Shown one piece after another: positions 9,187-20,560 of a stretch of 64,000 nucleotides of DNA. A program made the position numbers and the translations under genes. The notes under the pieces were generated by a model. It ran no database searches. It had not been told where the DNA came from and saw only the letters and a program-made list of their open reading frames with translations. How positions within the stretch are numbered: the stretch's first letter is position 1; every line of letters begins with the position of its first letter. Source of the stretch: JAUVRX01 sp049664225 (GTDB lineage Bacteria; Acidobacteriota; Thermoanaerobaculia; Multivoradales; JAHEKO01); contig JBATEX010000114.1 in NCBI GenBank assembly GCA_049664225.1, positions 62,001 to 126,000 on the forward strand, written 5' to 3'.

Positions 9187-9305
9187 AGGGCGGGGGCAAG
9201 CCCCGCCCCTACATTCGATGATGTTTACCCAGGACCCAGGACCCAGGACCCAGGACCCGGGACCCAAGCCCCTGCGCCCCTAAGCCCTTGAGCCCCTACG
9301 CCCTG
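9187..9305. repeat. REP half-element plus tandem CCCAGGA and C-rich repeats
   Basis: An AGGGCGGGGGCAAGCCCCGC palindrome ending CCCTAC (9187-9212) is followed by about five tandem copies of CCCAGGA (from 9228) and a run of AGCCCCT(A/G)CG-like units (9267-9305). The run ends at the stop of the DHOD-like gene. A short CCCAGGA run also occurs near 4836. Confidence 0.75.
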
Positions 9306-9308
9306 CTT

Positions 9309-10307
9309 CTAGAGCTCCGCTTTCCAGGACTTGAGGATGTCCATGTAGTTGGCGCGCTCGTAGGCGCCGGGGTCGGGGCTGCGGCTGAGGTTCATCGAGC
9401 CCTTGGCCTGGGCCAGGGAGTCGTAGTCGTGGTCGATGAGCCACTGGGCCAGCTCGCGGCGCACGATGCGAAGGTAGTCGGGGCCGTGCTTGAGCAGGGC
9501 CGAGACCATCTGCACGGCGTCGGCACCGGTCATGATGGCTTTGACCGCGTCGATCTCGCCATGCACGCCGCCGCTGACCGCGAAGGAGCAGTCCAACTGC
9601 CCCGAGAGGATCGCCAGCCAGCGCAGTCGAAGGAGCAGTGCCGATGAGGTGGAAAGGACCAGGGTCCTCTGGACCTCCAGCTCTTCGACGTCGATGTCCG
9701 CCTGGTAGAAGCGGTTGAAAAGCACCAGGCCATCCGCCCCGGCATCCACCAGGCGCTTGCCGAAGTTGGCGAGCGAGGTGTAGTAGGCGGAGAGCTTGAC
9801 CGCCACCGGGATCGAGATCTGTTGCTTGACCTCGGCGACGATCTCGACGAAGCGCTGCTCGAGCTCGGCACCGCTCTCGTTCGGGTCCGTGGCCAGGTGG
9901 TAGACGTTCAATTCCAGGGCGTTGGCGCCAGTCTCCTCGATGAGGCCGGCGTACTCCAGCCAGCGGCCCTTGGTGGTGCCGTTGAGGGAGCCGATGACGG
10001 GGACCTTGACGGCCTCCACGACCCTCCGCAACTTGTTCAGGTACTCGTCGGGGCCATAGGGTAGCGAGTCGGGCTCTGGAAAGTACGACAGCGCTTCGGC
10101 GAAGGAGTTGGCCGGATCTTCCGTCAGGCGGGAAGCGGCGATCTCCTCGTGCGCGATCTGCTCTTCGAAGAGCGAGTTCATGCAGATGGCGGCGGCGCCG
10201 GCGTCCTCCAGCTGCTTCACGGTGTCCAGATCGTCCACCATGGGGGAGGCCCCGGGCATGAAGGGGTGGGGCAGGTCAAAACCTAGGTATCGAGTCGACA
10301 GGTCCAT
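9309..10307 (-). CDS. Dihydroorotate dehydrogenase-like flavoprotein
   Basis: The 332-residue protein has the FMN-binding TIM-barrel pattern of class 1 dihydroorotate dehydrogenases: early LGFDLPHPFMPGASP, GSLNGTT in the strand-4 region, PVAVKLS, and the phosphate-binding end (AVSGGVHGEIDAVKAIMTGA). It appears to belong to the divergent DHOD-like group whose genes often sit beside nifJ. A pyrimidine role is doubtful and reduction by low-potential electrons from NifJ is only inference. The ATG at 10305-10307 is preceded by GGAGAG and lies 12 nt after the nifJ stop, so the two are co-transcribed. Confidence 0.85.
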   Translation of the reverse strand: MDLSTRYLGFDLPHPFMPGASPMVDDLDTVKQLEDAGAAAICMNSLFEEQIAHEEIAASRLTEDPANSFAEALSYFPEPDSLPYGPDEYLNKLRRVVEAVKVPVIGSLNGTTKGRWLEYAGLIEETGANALELNVYHLATDPNESGAELEQRFVEIVAEVKQQISIPVAVKLSAYYTSLANFGKRLVDAGADGLVLFNRFYQADIDVEELEVQRTLVLSTSSALLLRLRWLAILSGQLDCSFAVSGGVHGEIDAVKAIMTGADAVQMVSALLKHGPDYLRIVRRELAQWLIDHDYDSLAQAKGSMNLSRSPDPGAYERANYMDILKSWKAEL

Positions 10308-10319
10308 GGCTGCTCTCTC

Positions 10320-13907
<3,588 letters not shown>

Positions 13908-14175
13908 GATGAGTCGTTCCTTGTCGAAAAGCGCGGGTCGCGAGTCTTGTGGGCGTAGAGGCGTAGGGGCTTGGGGGCATCGGGCCCCGCCTTGCGATTG
14001 CCAGGCTAGCAGTAGGCACAGGGGCAGCCTACACCCAGGTGGGTGGACCCGGGGGCGAGAATGCCCCACCCTCAAGGGTGGGTGTGAGGCTACCCTTCTG
14101 CCTCTGGCACTGCTGCGGGGTCAGAGCAATGATTGGATGGGGTATTCTCTTGGCAGCACCAAAAGGGGAACCAAA
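13908..14175. promoter_or_regulatory. Divergent promoter region with hairpins
   Basis: This 268-bp gap separates the divergent nifJ and PLP-enzyme genes. It contains CCCACCC-TCAA-GGGTGGG (14065-14082) and C-rich repeat pieces (13950-13990). I cannot assign -35/-10 boxes with confidence. Confidence 0.5.
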
Positions 14176-15501
14176 ATGCGCAAGAAACGCGATCCGCTAC
14201 CGCCGAAATACGAGGGAATGCACCCCGAAAGCCTGATGATGAGCTACGGCTACGTGCCGGCCTGGTCGGAAGGCTCGGTCAAGCCGCCCATCTTCCAGAC
14301 CTCGACGTTCGCCTTCCAGAGCGCCGAGGAAGGAAAGGAGTTCTTCCAGTGGGCCTATGGCCTCAAGGAGAAGGACCCCGACAAACCGATGGGGTTGATC
14401 TACAGCCGCCTCAACAACCCCGATCTGGAGATTCTCGAGGAGCGCCTCAAGCTGTGGGACGAGGCGGAAGCCAGCGCCGTATTTTCGTCAGGCATGTCGG
14501 CGATCTCGACCTCGCTGTTAGCGCTCGTGCCGATCGGCGAAGCGGTGGTCTTCTCGCGACCGGTGTATGGCGGCACCGATCTGCTGCTGGAGACGATCCT
14601 GCCCGAGCGGGGCATCGTGACCAGGGAGTTCAGGGCCCGCTCCGAACCCGAGGTCGTCGACGCCATTTGTCAGGAGCTCGAGGAGGCGGGAACTCCCGCC
14701 AAAGTGATCTTCATCGAGACGCCGGCGAACCCGACGATGTGCATGACCGACATCGGAGGGATGGCTGAAGTGGCTCATCGCCACGGAGCGCTCTGCCTGG
14801 TGGACAACACCTTCATGGGGCCGCTCTATCAGAAGCCTCTCAAGCACGGCGCGGACCTGGTGCTGTACTCGGCGACCAAGTACCTGGGAGGACACAGCGA
14901 CCTGGTGGCCGGTGTCGCCTTGGGCTCGTGTGAGCTGGTCGAGCGTGTCAAACTTTATCGCACGATCCTCGGCACCATGTTGGAGCCCTTCTCGGCCTGG
15001 CTACTCATGCGCTCGCTCGAAACGGCGAAGCTGCGCATCACCTGCGCGCGCAAGAACGCGGAGAAGATCGCGGCCTGGCTCGCGAAGCACCCGCGGATCG
15101 AAAAGGTCCACTTTCCGGGCATGCCGGACACCCCGCGCCAGAAGGAGATCTACGAAAAGCAGTGCACCGGCCCTGGTGGCATGGTGGCTTTTGAGCTCCA
15201 GGATGCCGGAGAGAAGGAGGCGTTTCGATTCCTCAACAACATCAAGCTGGCCAAGCTGGCGGTGAGCCTGGGTGGCACCGAGTCGCTGGTCGAGCATCCG
15301 GCCACGATGACTCACGCCGATGTGCCGGTGGAGGAGCAAGAGGCGATCGGCATCACGCCGGCGTTGGTGCGGCTGTCGGTGGGTATCGAGCATCCGGACG
15401 ACCTCATCCAGTGCCTGTCCTACGCCCTCGATCAGATCGACGTCGAAGAGGACGATGAAACCGAGGTGGCGGTCATGAATCTCGAAGAGGAATCGAGCTA
15501 G
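14176..15501 (+). CDS. Cys/Met metabolism PLP enzyme (cystathionine gamma-synthase/lyase family)
   Basis: The 441-residue fold-type I PLP enzyme carries the family pattern: SVKPPIFQTSTFAF at the N-terminus, YSRLNNPDLEILEERL, GMSAISTSLLAL for the phosphate loop, DNTFMGPLYQKPL with the cofactor-ring Asp, YSATKYLGGHSD with the Schiff-base Lys, and SLGGTESLVEHPATMTH near the C-terminus. The family includes cystathionine gamma-synthase, beta/gamma-lyase, O-acylhomoserine sulfhydrylase and methionine gamma-lyase; sequence alone does not settle which. The ATG at 14176 has AAAAGGGG upstream. It is followed 26 nt later by a tandem Usp gene. Confidence 0.9.
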   Translation: MRKKRDPLPPKYEGMHPESLMMSYGYVPAWSEGSVKPPIFQTSTFAFQSAEEGKEFFQWAYGLKEKDPDKPMGLIYSRLNNPDLEILEERLKLWDEAEASAVFSSGMSAISTSLLALVPIGEAVVFSRPVYGGTDLLLETILPERGIVTREFRARSEPEVVDAICQELEEAGTPAKVIFIETPANPTMCMTDIGGMAEVAHRHGALCLVDNTFMGPLYQKPLKHGADLVLYSATKYLGGHSDLVAGVALGSCELVERVKLYRTILGTMLEPFSAWLLMRSLETAKLRITCARKNAEKIAAWLAKHPRIEKVHFPGMPDTPRQKEIYEKQCTGPGGMVAFELQDAGEKEAFRFLNNIKLAKLAVSLGGTESLVEHPATMTHADVPVEEQEAIGITPALVRLSVGIEHPDDLIQCLSYALDQIDVEEDDETEVAVMNLEEESS

Positions 15502-15527
15502 CGGACAGAGAGGAGGAGACGAGGAAG

Positions 15528-16442
15528 ATGCAGGTAAAGACCGTTCTCTGCCCGGTGGACTTCAGTCCGATCTCACTGCGGAACCTGCGCATGGCGGTGG
15601 AGGTCTGCAAGCGGGTCGGGGCTCGCCTGGTGATTCATCACAATCTCGACGTGCGGCCTCCGGGATTCCTGTCGGTGGCGTGGATGTGGTCGGAAGATCA
15701 CGAGGCTGGAGAGGAAGAGAAGGCGGCGCAGGTGCCGGCTCAGCTCCAGGAGCTTTTCAATCTGATTCCCAAGGGCGTGGAGTACGAGGCCAAGATCACC
15801 CGGGGACCGTTGGAGGAGACATTGCTTTTCGTTGCGCGCGGATTGCCGGCGGATCTCATCGTCATGGGGAGCCACGGCAAGAGCGGCTCGGAGCACGATT
15901 CCCTGACCGAGAAGATCATCATCAATGCTCCCTGCTCGGTGCTGACCATCGGCGAGAGCTATGTCCCAGAGGCGGTCTTCGATGCCGAGGACAACGCTCC
16001 GGCCGACGAGTTGATCATGCTCGTGCCCGTGGACTTCACGCCTCAGGGGCTCGGGGTCTTGGGTGCCGCTATCGATCTCGCGAACGATATGCCTCACCGC
16101 ATCGAGGTCCTGCACGTTGTCCCACAGACCGGAACCGGGGACGCGGCGCACGAGGAGCGGGAGGTGGAGGCTGCCCGACAGCGCCTGCAGCGCCTGATCC
16201 CAGACTCCCTGGCTGGCCAGGTGGCGGTCCAGGTGAAGATCGGCGGCCCCGCCGAGACGGTCCTGGCGATGGCCAAGGAGCTCGATGCCCTGTGCGTCAT
16301 CATGGGGGCCCACGGCAAGGGGATGGTGAAGCGATTTCTCTTCGGCACCACGACCATGACCATTCTGCATGGCGCCGGTTGCCCGGTGTGGTTCGTGCCG
16401 CAGGCCTTGACGAGGAAGCTACCGGGAGTCGCCGGTAGCTAG
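15528..16442 (+). CDS. Tandem universal stress protein (two UspA domains)
   Basis: The 304-residue protein contains two UspA domains, residues about 1-145 and 160-300. The first begins KTVLCPVDFSPISLRNLRMA and has a nucleotide-binding loop MGSHGKSGSEHD. The second begins IMLVPVDFTPQGLGVL and has MGAHGKGMVKRFLFGTTT, the GxxG-x9-G(S/T) type of ATP-binding Usp. AGGAGGAGACGAGGAAG precedes the ATG, a strong ribosome site. Usp proteins bind ATP/AMP and aid survival under energy or redox stress. Two further Usp genes lie at 18756 and 42569 in the same window. Confidence 0.92.
   Translation: MQVKTVLCPVDFSPISLRNLRMAVEVCKRVGARLVIHHNLDVRPPGFLSVAWMWSEDHEAGEEEKAAQVPAQLQELFNLIPKGVEYEAKITRGPLEETLLFVARGLPADLIVMGSHGKSGSEHDSLTEKIIINAPCSVLTIGESYVPEAVFDAEDNAPADELIMLVPVDFTPQGLGVLGAAIDLANDMPHRIEVLHVVPQTGTGDAAHEEREVEAARQRLQRLIPDSLAGQVAVQVKIGGPAETVLAMAKELDALCVIMGAHGKGMVKRFLFGTTTMTILHGAGCPVWFVPQALTRKLPGVAGS
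16417..16440 (+). terminator. Hairpin overlapping Usp stop codon
   Basis: AGCTACCGG, loop GAGTCG and CCGGTAGCT form a perfect 9-bp stem that ends on the first base of the TAG stop. No U-tract follows. It is one of four stop-overlapping hairpins in the window. Confidence 0.6.
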
Positions 16443-16479
16443 CGGGGAGGCAGACCGACAGGCGGAGAGGGGGTAGCGG

Positions 16480-16800
16480 ATGGATTGGCAAGAGGCGAAG
16501 GAGGCGACTCTCCACCAGTGGCGGGAGCTGAGATCCTCGGTCGACAGACTGGACGAGGTCCATCTGCTCAAGGAGATCAACGCGGTCAACGAGCTGTGCG
16601 AAAAGGCCAAGCAGCAGGCCCACGGCGAGATGAACCGTTGCAACTACTGCATCGCGTTTCATCAGTTTGGTGGTTGTATGGGTGTCAGTCTCCAGATGAG
16701 CGAGTGTGCCGTCGACGGTGACAAAGAGAGGCTCAAAGAGCTGATGGACGGGTTCATCGGTCAGCTCGAGAGCCTGGAGCCGACGGACGCCACAGCTTGA
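16480..16800 (+). CDS. Small Cys-rich hypothetical protein
   Basis: The 106-residue soluble protein starts with an alpha-helical region (residues 1-48). A Cys cluster CNYCIAFHQFGGCMG follows, with a further Cys in MSEC, and then a second helical region with many acidic residues. Five Cys and one His within about 30 residues could bind zinc, an Fe-S cluster or form disulfides; no signal peptide is present. I recognise no family. GGAGAGGGGGTAGCGG precedes the ATG. It is followed 2 nt after its stop by a terminator hairpin and probably shares a transcript with the PLP enzyme and the Usp. Confidence 0.7.
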   Translation: MDWQEAKEATLHQWRELRSSVDRLDEVHLLKEINAVNELCEKAKQQAHGEMNRCNYCIAFHQFGGCMGVSLQMSECAVDGDKERLKELMDGFIGQLESLEPTDATA

Positions 16801-16802
16801 AG

Positions 16803-16832
16803 CGGCCGGCGCCTCTGCCGGCCGTTCTTCTC
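16803..16832 (+). terminator. Terminator after Cys-rich protein gene
   Basis: CGGCCGGC, loop GCCTCT and GCCGGCCG form a perfect 8-bp G+C stem followed by TTCTTCTC, starting 2 nt after the stop codon. Confidence 0.75.
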
Positions 16833-16861
16833 GAGAATCGCCTCTGCTAGGGTCGCGTGGG

Positions 16862-18409
16862 ATGGCCATGTCTGGGGTTGATGGCTCGCGGGTTCCTCAT
16901 TGGGTCTCATGGATCCTTCTGCTCGGGGTCGCTCTCGGTCTGCGGGTCTGGGGGTTGCAGGACGATCCGAACGGGTTCTGGACCGACGAAGCGGCCAACG
17001 GTTACTTTTCATATTGCCTTCTTGAAACAGGTCGTGGGCCTTCGGGCGAGCTCCTACCGCTCTTCTCGCAGTCCCTGGGAGACGCAAATGAGTCCCTCTA
17101 CCGCTTTCTGACGGTGCCGAGCCTGGCGCTCTTCGGGCTGACGGCCTTCGCCGTGCGACTGCCAGCGGCCCTTGCCGGCATGCTGACGGTGTGGAGTTTG
17201 CAGCGGGTCACGAGTGCCTGGTTCGGCCGGGTCGCGGGCTGGTCTGCGGCCTGGCTGCTGGCGCTAAGCCCCTGGCACCTGCAATTCAGTCGGGCCGCAT
17301 TTCGCACCATTCTGCTGCCGCTGCTCGTCTGTCTGGGCTTGCAGGCATTCCAGCAGGGCATCGGTGCCAGGCCGCGACGCCTCCTACTGAGTGGTTTCCT
17401 GTTCGGGCTCGGGCTCTATTCCTACTCGGCGGGCAGGGTCTTCGTGCCGCTCCTGGTCGGGAGTCTGTGTCTACTCTTCTGGCGCGAGCTTCTTCGACGG
17501 CGTCGTGACGCGATCGGTTTCGTCCTCATCTTCGTCGCGATCCTGCTTGTGCTGCTGCCATTCTGGGTCTCGTCTTCAGGCCTGGCTCGGGCCGAATCGG
17601 TGCGGGTGGAGACCTGGGGTCAGGGTGTCCTCAATTACCTCTCCTACTTCGACCCGGCTTTCCTGTTCTTTGAGGGTGACGACCTTCTGAGACACAGTTT
17701 GAGGGGCTTCGGGCAGTTGCACCGCATGGAGATGCTGACACTGCTCCTGGGCTTCACGGTCATGGCGAGCGAGAGAAGACGGTCACACTGGGTCTTGCTG
17801 GCGTGGCTGCTGGCCTATCCGCTGGCCGCAGCAGTTGCGGTCGAACCTCACCATGCCTTGCGATCGCTCATCGGGGCACCAATCTTCGCCATCATCTCGG
17901 GGGTCGGTCTCGGAGCGCTCTACCAGCAGGTCGGCAAGCCGAGGGTGCGACAGGTTGTGATCGGAATGTTCTCGGCGGCGCTCCTCGTGTCGGCTGGGCT
18001 CTGGGTGATGGCCTATTTCGGCAGCTATCGAGTGTATGGCGCCCCAGCCTGGAAGTATGGCTTCGAGGAGGCGCTTACCGTGGCTGGTGAGTCGTCAGCT
18101 CCCTGCCTGGTGATGAGCAACGAGTTGATGGCGCCACACCTCTTCTATCTCTTCTACCGCCAGGTCGACCCAGAGGTGTACCGCGTCTCGCCGTGGTCGG
18201 CGGCGCCCGACATCAAGATCGAGAGCTACACCCTGGGGAACTTCCACGTTCTGTCCGTCGAGTCGGCACTGGTCCGGCACTCAGAATGCGCCTTTATCAC
18301 CGAAGCCTGGGAGCGCCCGGTCGCCACCGACGGCCACACGGTGCACTATCCGGATGGGACCGCTGCTTTGCAGGTGTTCCAGGTCTCGCCTGCGCTACGC
18401 GCGCCGTGA
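16862..18409 (+). CDS. GT39-like polytopic membrane glycosyltransferase
   Basis: The 515-residue protein has about ten hydrophobic helices in the first 390 residues and a soluble C-terminal part. The first periplasmic loop carries DPNGFWTDEAANGYFSY, the Asp-Glu motif typical of GT-C (ArnT/PMT, family 39) enzymes that transfer a sugar from a polyprenyl-phosphate donor. The acceptor is unknown. The start may be 16862 or the second ATG at 16868. It stands alone between a terminator and a repeat-rich gap. Confidence 0.8.
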   Translation: MAMSGVDGSRVPHWVSWILLLGVALGLRVWGLQDDPNGFWTDEAANGYFSYCLLETGRGPSGELLPLFSQSLGDANESLYRFLTVPSLALFGLTAFAVRLPAALAGMLTVWSLQRVTSAWFGRVAGWSAAWLLALSPWHLQFSRAAFRTILLPLLVCLGLQAFQQGIGARPRRLLLSGFLFGLGLYSYSAGRVFVPLLVGSLCLLFWRELLRRRRDAIGFVLIFVAILLVLLPFWVSSSGLARAESVRVETWGQGVLNYLSYFDPAFLFFEGDDLLRHSLRGFGQLHRMEMLTLLLGFTVMASERRRSHWVLLAWLLAYPLAAAVAVEPHHALRSLIGAPIFAIISGVGLGALYQQVGKPRVRQVVIGMFSAALLVSAGLWVMAYFGSYRVYGAPAWKYGFEEALTVAGESSAPCLVMSNELMAPHLFYLFYRQVDPEVYRVSPWSAAPDIKIESYTLGNFHVLSVESALVRHSECAFITEAWERPVATDGHTVHYPDGTAALQVFQVSPALRAP

Positions 18410-18463
18410 GGTCTTGGGTCCTGAGACCTCGGCAAATGCTCATGATCTTGTGAGGTCAGCCCC

Positions 18464-18528
18464 GGGGGTAGGACCCCCGGGGGCTATCCTCCCTTCCGCT
18501 GCAAGAACCCCCTGGGATCCTACCCCCC
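18464..18528 (+). repeat. Long-hairpin repeat, copy 2
   Basis: The left arm GGGGGTAGGACCCCCGGGGG pairs with CCCCCTGGGATCCTACCCCC across the conserved loop (TCCCTTCCGCTGCAAGAA). Arms differ from the other copies but remain complementary. It lies in the 346-bp gap 18410-18755, which contains no gene. Confidence 0.85.
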
Positions 18529-18629
18529 GAACCGACCTCTTGGACGTACCCAGAGAGCTCCATCCCTTCAGCTGGAATAATCCTCTGTTGGTCCCCACGG
18601 ACGGGCCTCAACGAGATCGTGGTCCCTCA

Positions 18630-18735
18630 GTGCCTCAAGCCCTCGAAGACCGGTCGGCGAAGTCGCCGAGCGGCTCAACCCCCAAGCCCTCAAAGGTCGG
18701 CCCGGAGGAACGACGGACGATTCAACCCCCTGCGC
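18630..18735. repeat. Mosaic CCCCCAAGCCCTCAAAG repeat, two units
   Basis: Hairpin GGTCGGCGAAGTCGCCGAGC is followed by CTCAACCCCCAAGCCCTCAA, then a second G+C-rich unit and TTCAACCCCCTGCG. The first unit is nearly identical to one near 30413. Confidence 0.75.
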
Positions 18736-18755
18736 TGGGATCGGCCGTAGGGCGA

Positions 18756-19175
18756 TCATTTGACAAGCAGGACGGGGCAGCGGGCGAGAACGGCGACCTG
18801 GTGGCTGATGGAGGTCCAGGTCTTTTCGGGTCGTTCCGGGTCCAGCTGACGGGACGAAAGGACGATGAGGTCCGTGCCATGCTGGTCGGCATAGCCGACG
18901 ATCTCCCGGGCTCGATTCCCGTAGGTGATCTGCTGGTCTACGGTCCTGCCAGTCACGGTCAGGGGAGCCGCCAGGTCGACCATGGCCTTGCGCGCCTTCT
19001 CTTCGAGTCGCTGGTAGAACTCCTTCATGTCCTCGAACTCGGCATCTGCGATCGCCTCGATCACGTGGAGGAGGGTCACGCTGCCGTCTTCGCTGGCGGC
19101 GAGCTGCGAAGCCACTTCGATGGCAGCTCGGTTGGAGTCGGTCAGATCCACTGGAACCAGGATTTTGGTGAACAT
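18756..19175 (-). CDS. Universal stress protein UspA family
   Basis: This 139-residue single-domain Usp begins MFTKILVPVDLTDSNRAAIE, with HVIEAIADAEFEDMKEFYQR in the helical region and DLIVLSSRQLDPERPEKTW near the end. The usual GxHG nucleotide loop is replaced by SSRQLD, so it may belong to the Usp group that does not bind ATP. GGGAGC precedes the ATG. It follows the PNPOx-like gene by 23 nt, so the two probably form an operon. Confidence 0.88.
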   Translation of the reverse strand: MFTKILVPVDLTDSNRAAIEVASQLAASEDGSVTLLHVIEAIADAEFEDMKEFYQRLEEKARKAMVDLAAPLTVTGRTVDQQITYGNRAREIVGYADQHGTDLIVLSSRQLDPERPEKTWTSISHQVAVLARCPVLLVK

Positions 19176-19198
19176 GGCAAAGCTCCCGACAGGCTTCC

Positions 19199-19675
19199 TC
19201 AGGCGTTCTGGAGATCGGCGAAGTCCTGCGTCTCGAGGTCGAAGGTCTTGGCGAATCCGGCAACCAGCCGGGCCGACTCGATACGCAGTTGGTAGAGGGT
19301 GAAGTCCGCGAGCTGGAAGGTGATCTGGCTCTTTGGAAACTTCTCGAGGTAGGCGTGCTGGCCGGCAGCGTAAGCGGGCTCTTCGCGGGACAGTGGGCGG
19401 ACGGTTCCTTCGAGGGTGATTCGGCCCAGCTGTGCGGGATTCTTGTCAGGCGAGGAGTCGAGCTCGTGGATCAATAGAGCGAAGGGAGCGTCGGCTTGGA
19501 GGCCCGCCGAATGCCGAGCCATGCTCGAGGCGTGGATTAGGGCCGCGGAGCCATCCTCGGTCAGCGCGAAAGGCACCATGCTGGCGAACGGTCTGCCCTC
19601 CACCAGTACCGCGAGGCTGGCGACCCTCTGCCCGGTGAGAAGGTGCTTCAACAGGTCACGTTCTTCTTGTTCCAT
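19199..19675 (-). CDS. PNPOx-like flavin/haem-binding split-barrel protein
   Basis: The 158-residue protein has the pyridoxamine 5'-phosphate oxidase-like pattern: an N-terminal helix (LLKHLLTGQRVASLAVL), strand pairs GRPFASMVPFALTEDGSAAL and HASSMARHSAGLQADAPFAL, LGRITLEGTVRPL in the middle, and FPKSQITFQLADFTLYQLRI near the end. This order resembles HugZ-type haem-utilisation and related FMN-binding proteins; cofactor and substrate are not decided by sequence. The ATG at 19673-19675 is preceded by AAGGAAAGG; an upstream in-frame extension lacks such a site. The downstream gene is a Usp and the upstream neighbour a tetraheme cytochrome. Confidence 0.8.
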   Translation of the reverse strand: MEQEERDLLKHLLTGQRVASLAVLVEGRPFASMVPFALTEDGSAALIHASSMARHSAGLQADAPFALLIHELDSSPDKNPAQLGRITLEGTVRPLSREEPAYAAGQHAYLEKFPKSQITFQLADFTLYQLRIESARLVAGFAKTFDLETQDFADLQNA

Positions 19676-19766
19676 AGTGCTGCCTTTCCTTGTTTTGATA
19701 CCAACGGGAGGGGGCAAGCGCCGCACCACCGCATCGATATCGTCACTCCCCTAAGCCCCTAAGCCC

Positions 19767-20333
19767 CTAATCATGGTTGTACTTCAGAGGCGTGCTCTCA
19801 TGGAGCCCTTCAGCCTTCTTGGTCTCGTAGTCGAAAGTGTAGTCGGGGATCGGCACCTGTTCGTTGTGGCACTGGGTACAGACCGCCTCGTCTACGGGGT
19901 GAACCAGACCGACACCGACTAGGTCCGCCCGTTTGTATTCCTTGTTCTTGAGCGTCATGTAGCCGTCCTGGGTGTATCCGGCCCCGGCTCCATGACACAT
20001 CTCGCAACCGACGCCGGCCAGATCGGGAGTGGCTTCGATGCTGGTGAAGCCGCCCTCTTTGCCGAGACCGGTCACATGGCAACGGACACAGGCCTCATCA
20101 GTGGTGTAATCCACTTCGGGATCGAGTCCGAGCTCGGCCTTGCGTTCCACGTCTACCCCCGGCTTGAGTGTCTCGAAGGCGTTGGCCATCTTGGTCTCGG
20201 ACCAGGACTTCCATTGCTTGATGTGGCACTTCTTGCAGTTCTTGGTGCCGATGTAGGAATGCTCGCCATTTGCGGCTGACGCCAGCAAAAGAGCTGGGAT
20301 GAACAGCAGCGAAAGAACTATTGCCTTCTTCAT
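19767..20333 (-). CDS. Tetraheme cytochrome c554-like protein
   Basis: The 188-residue precursor has a signal peptide (to SAANGE) and four CXXCH motifs (CKKCH, CVRCH, CEMCH, CTQCH). The first motif context YIGTKNCKKCHIKQWKSWSETKMANAF is, in pieces, that of the cytochrome c554/c' fold, which also has four haems. It is a likely periplasmic electron shuttle. The ATG at 20331-20333 is preceded by AGGAGATGAGCC. It is transcribed away from the bd-like operon across a 227-bp gap, so the two may share regulation. Confidence 0.9.
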   Translation of the reverse strand: MKKAIVLSLLFIPALLLASAANGEHSYIGTKNCKKCHIKQWKSWSETKMANAFETLKPGVDVERKAELGLDPEVDYTTDEACVRCHVTGLGKEGGFTSIEATPDLAGVGCEMCHGAGAGYTQDGYMTLKNKEYKRADLVGVGLVHPVDEAVCTQCHNEQVPIPDYTFDYETKKAEGLHESTPLKYNHD

Positions 20334-20560
20334 AGGCTCATCTCCTTTTCTTCAGAACGATCGCGTTCCAAGAGTTCCGCGGCGCGGCATTGTCATCATA
20401 TCGAATTGCCGGCGCCAGGACCTACCCGTTCAGGTGGTGGGCCCTGGGCCACGAAAGCGATAGTCTAGGTGCGGCAGAGGGCCGGGTCAGCGCCAACCTT
20501 GGTCGAGCTCTCCGATGTTTCTTTGTATCCTCGTTGGGACCTGAGAAGAAAGGAGACAGG

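Noticed and set aside
9228..9305. Tandem CCCAGGA / CCCCT(A/G)CG tract as a CRISPR array
   Set aside because: Units are 7-9 bp with no unique spacers; they are simple tandem repeats.
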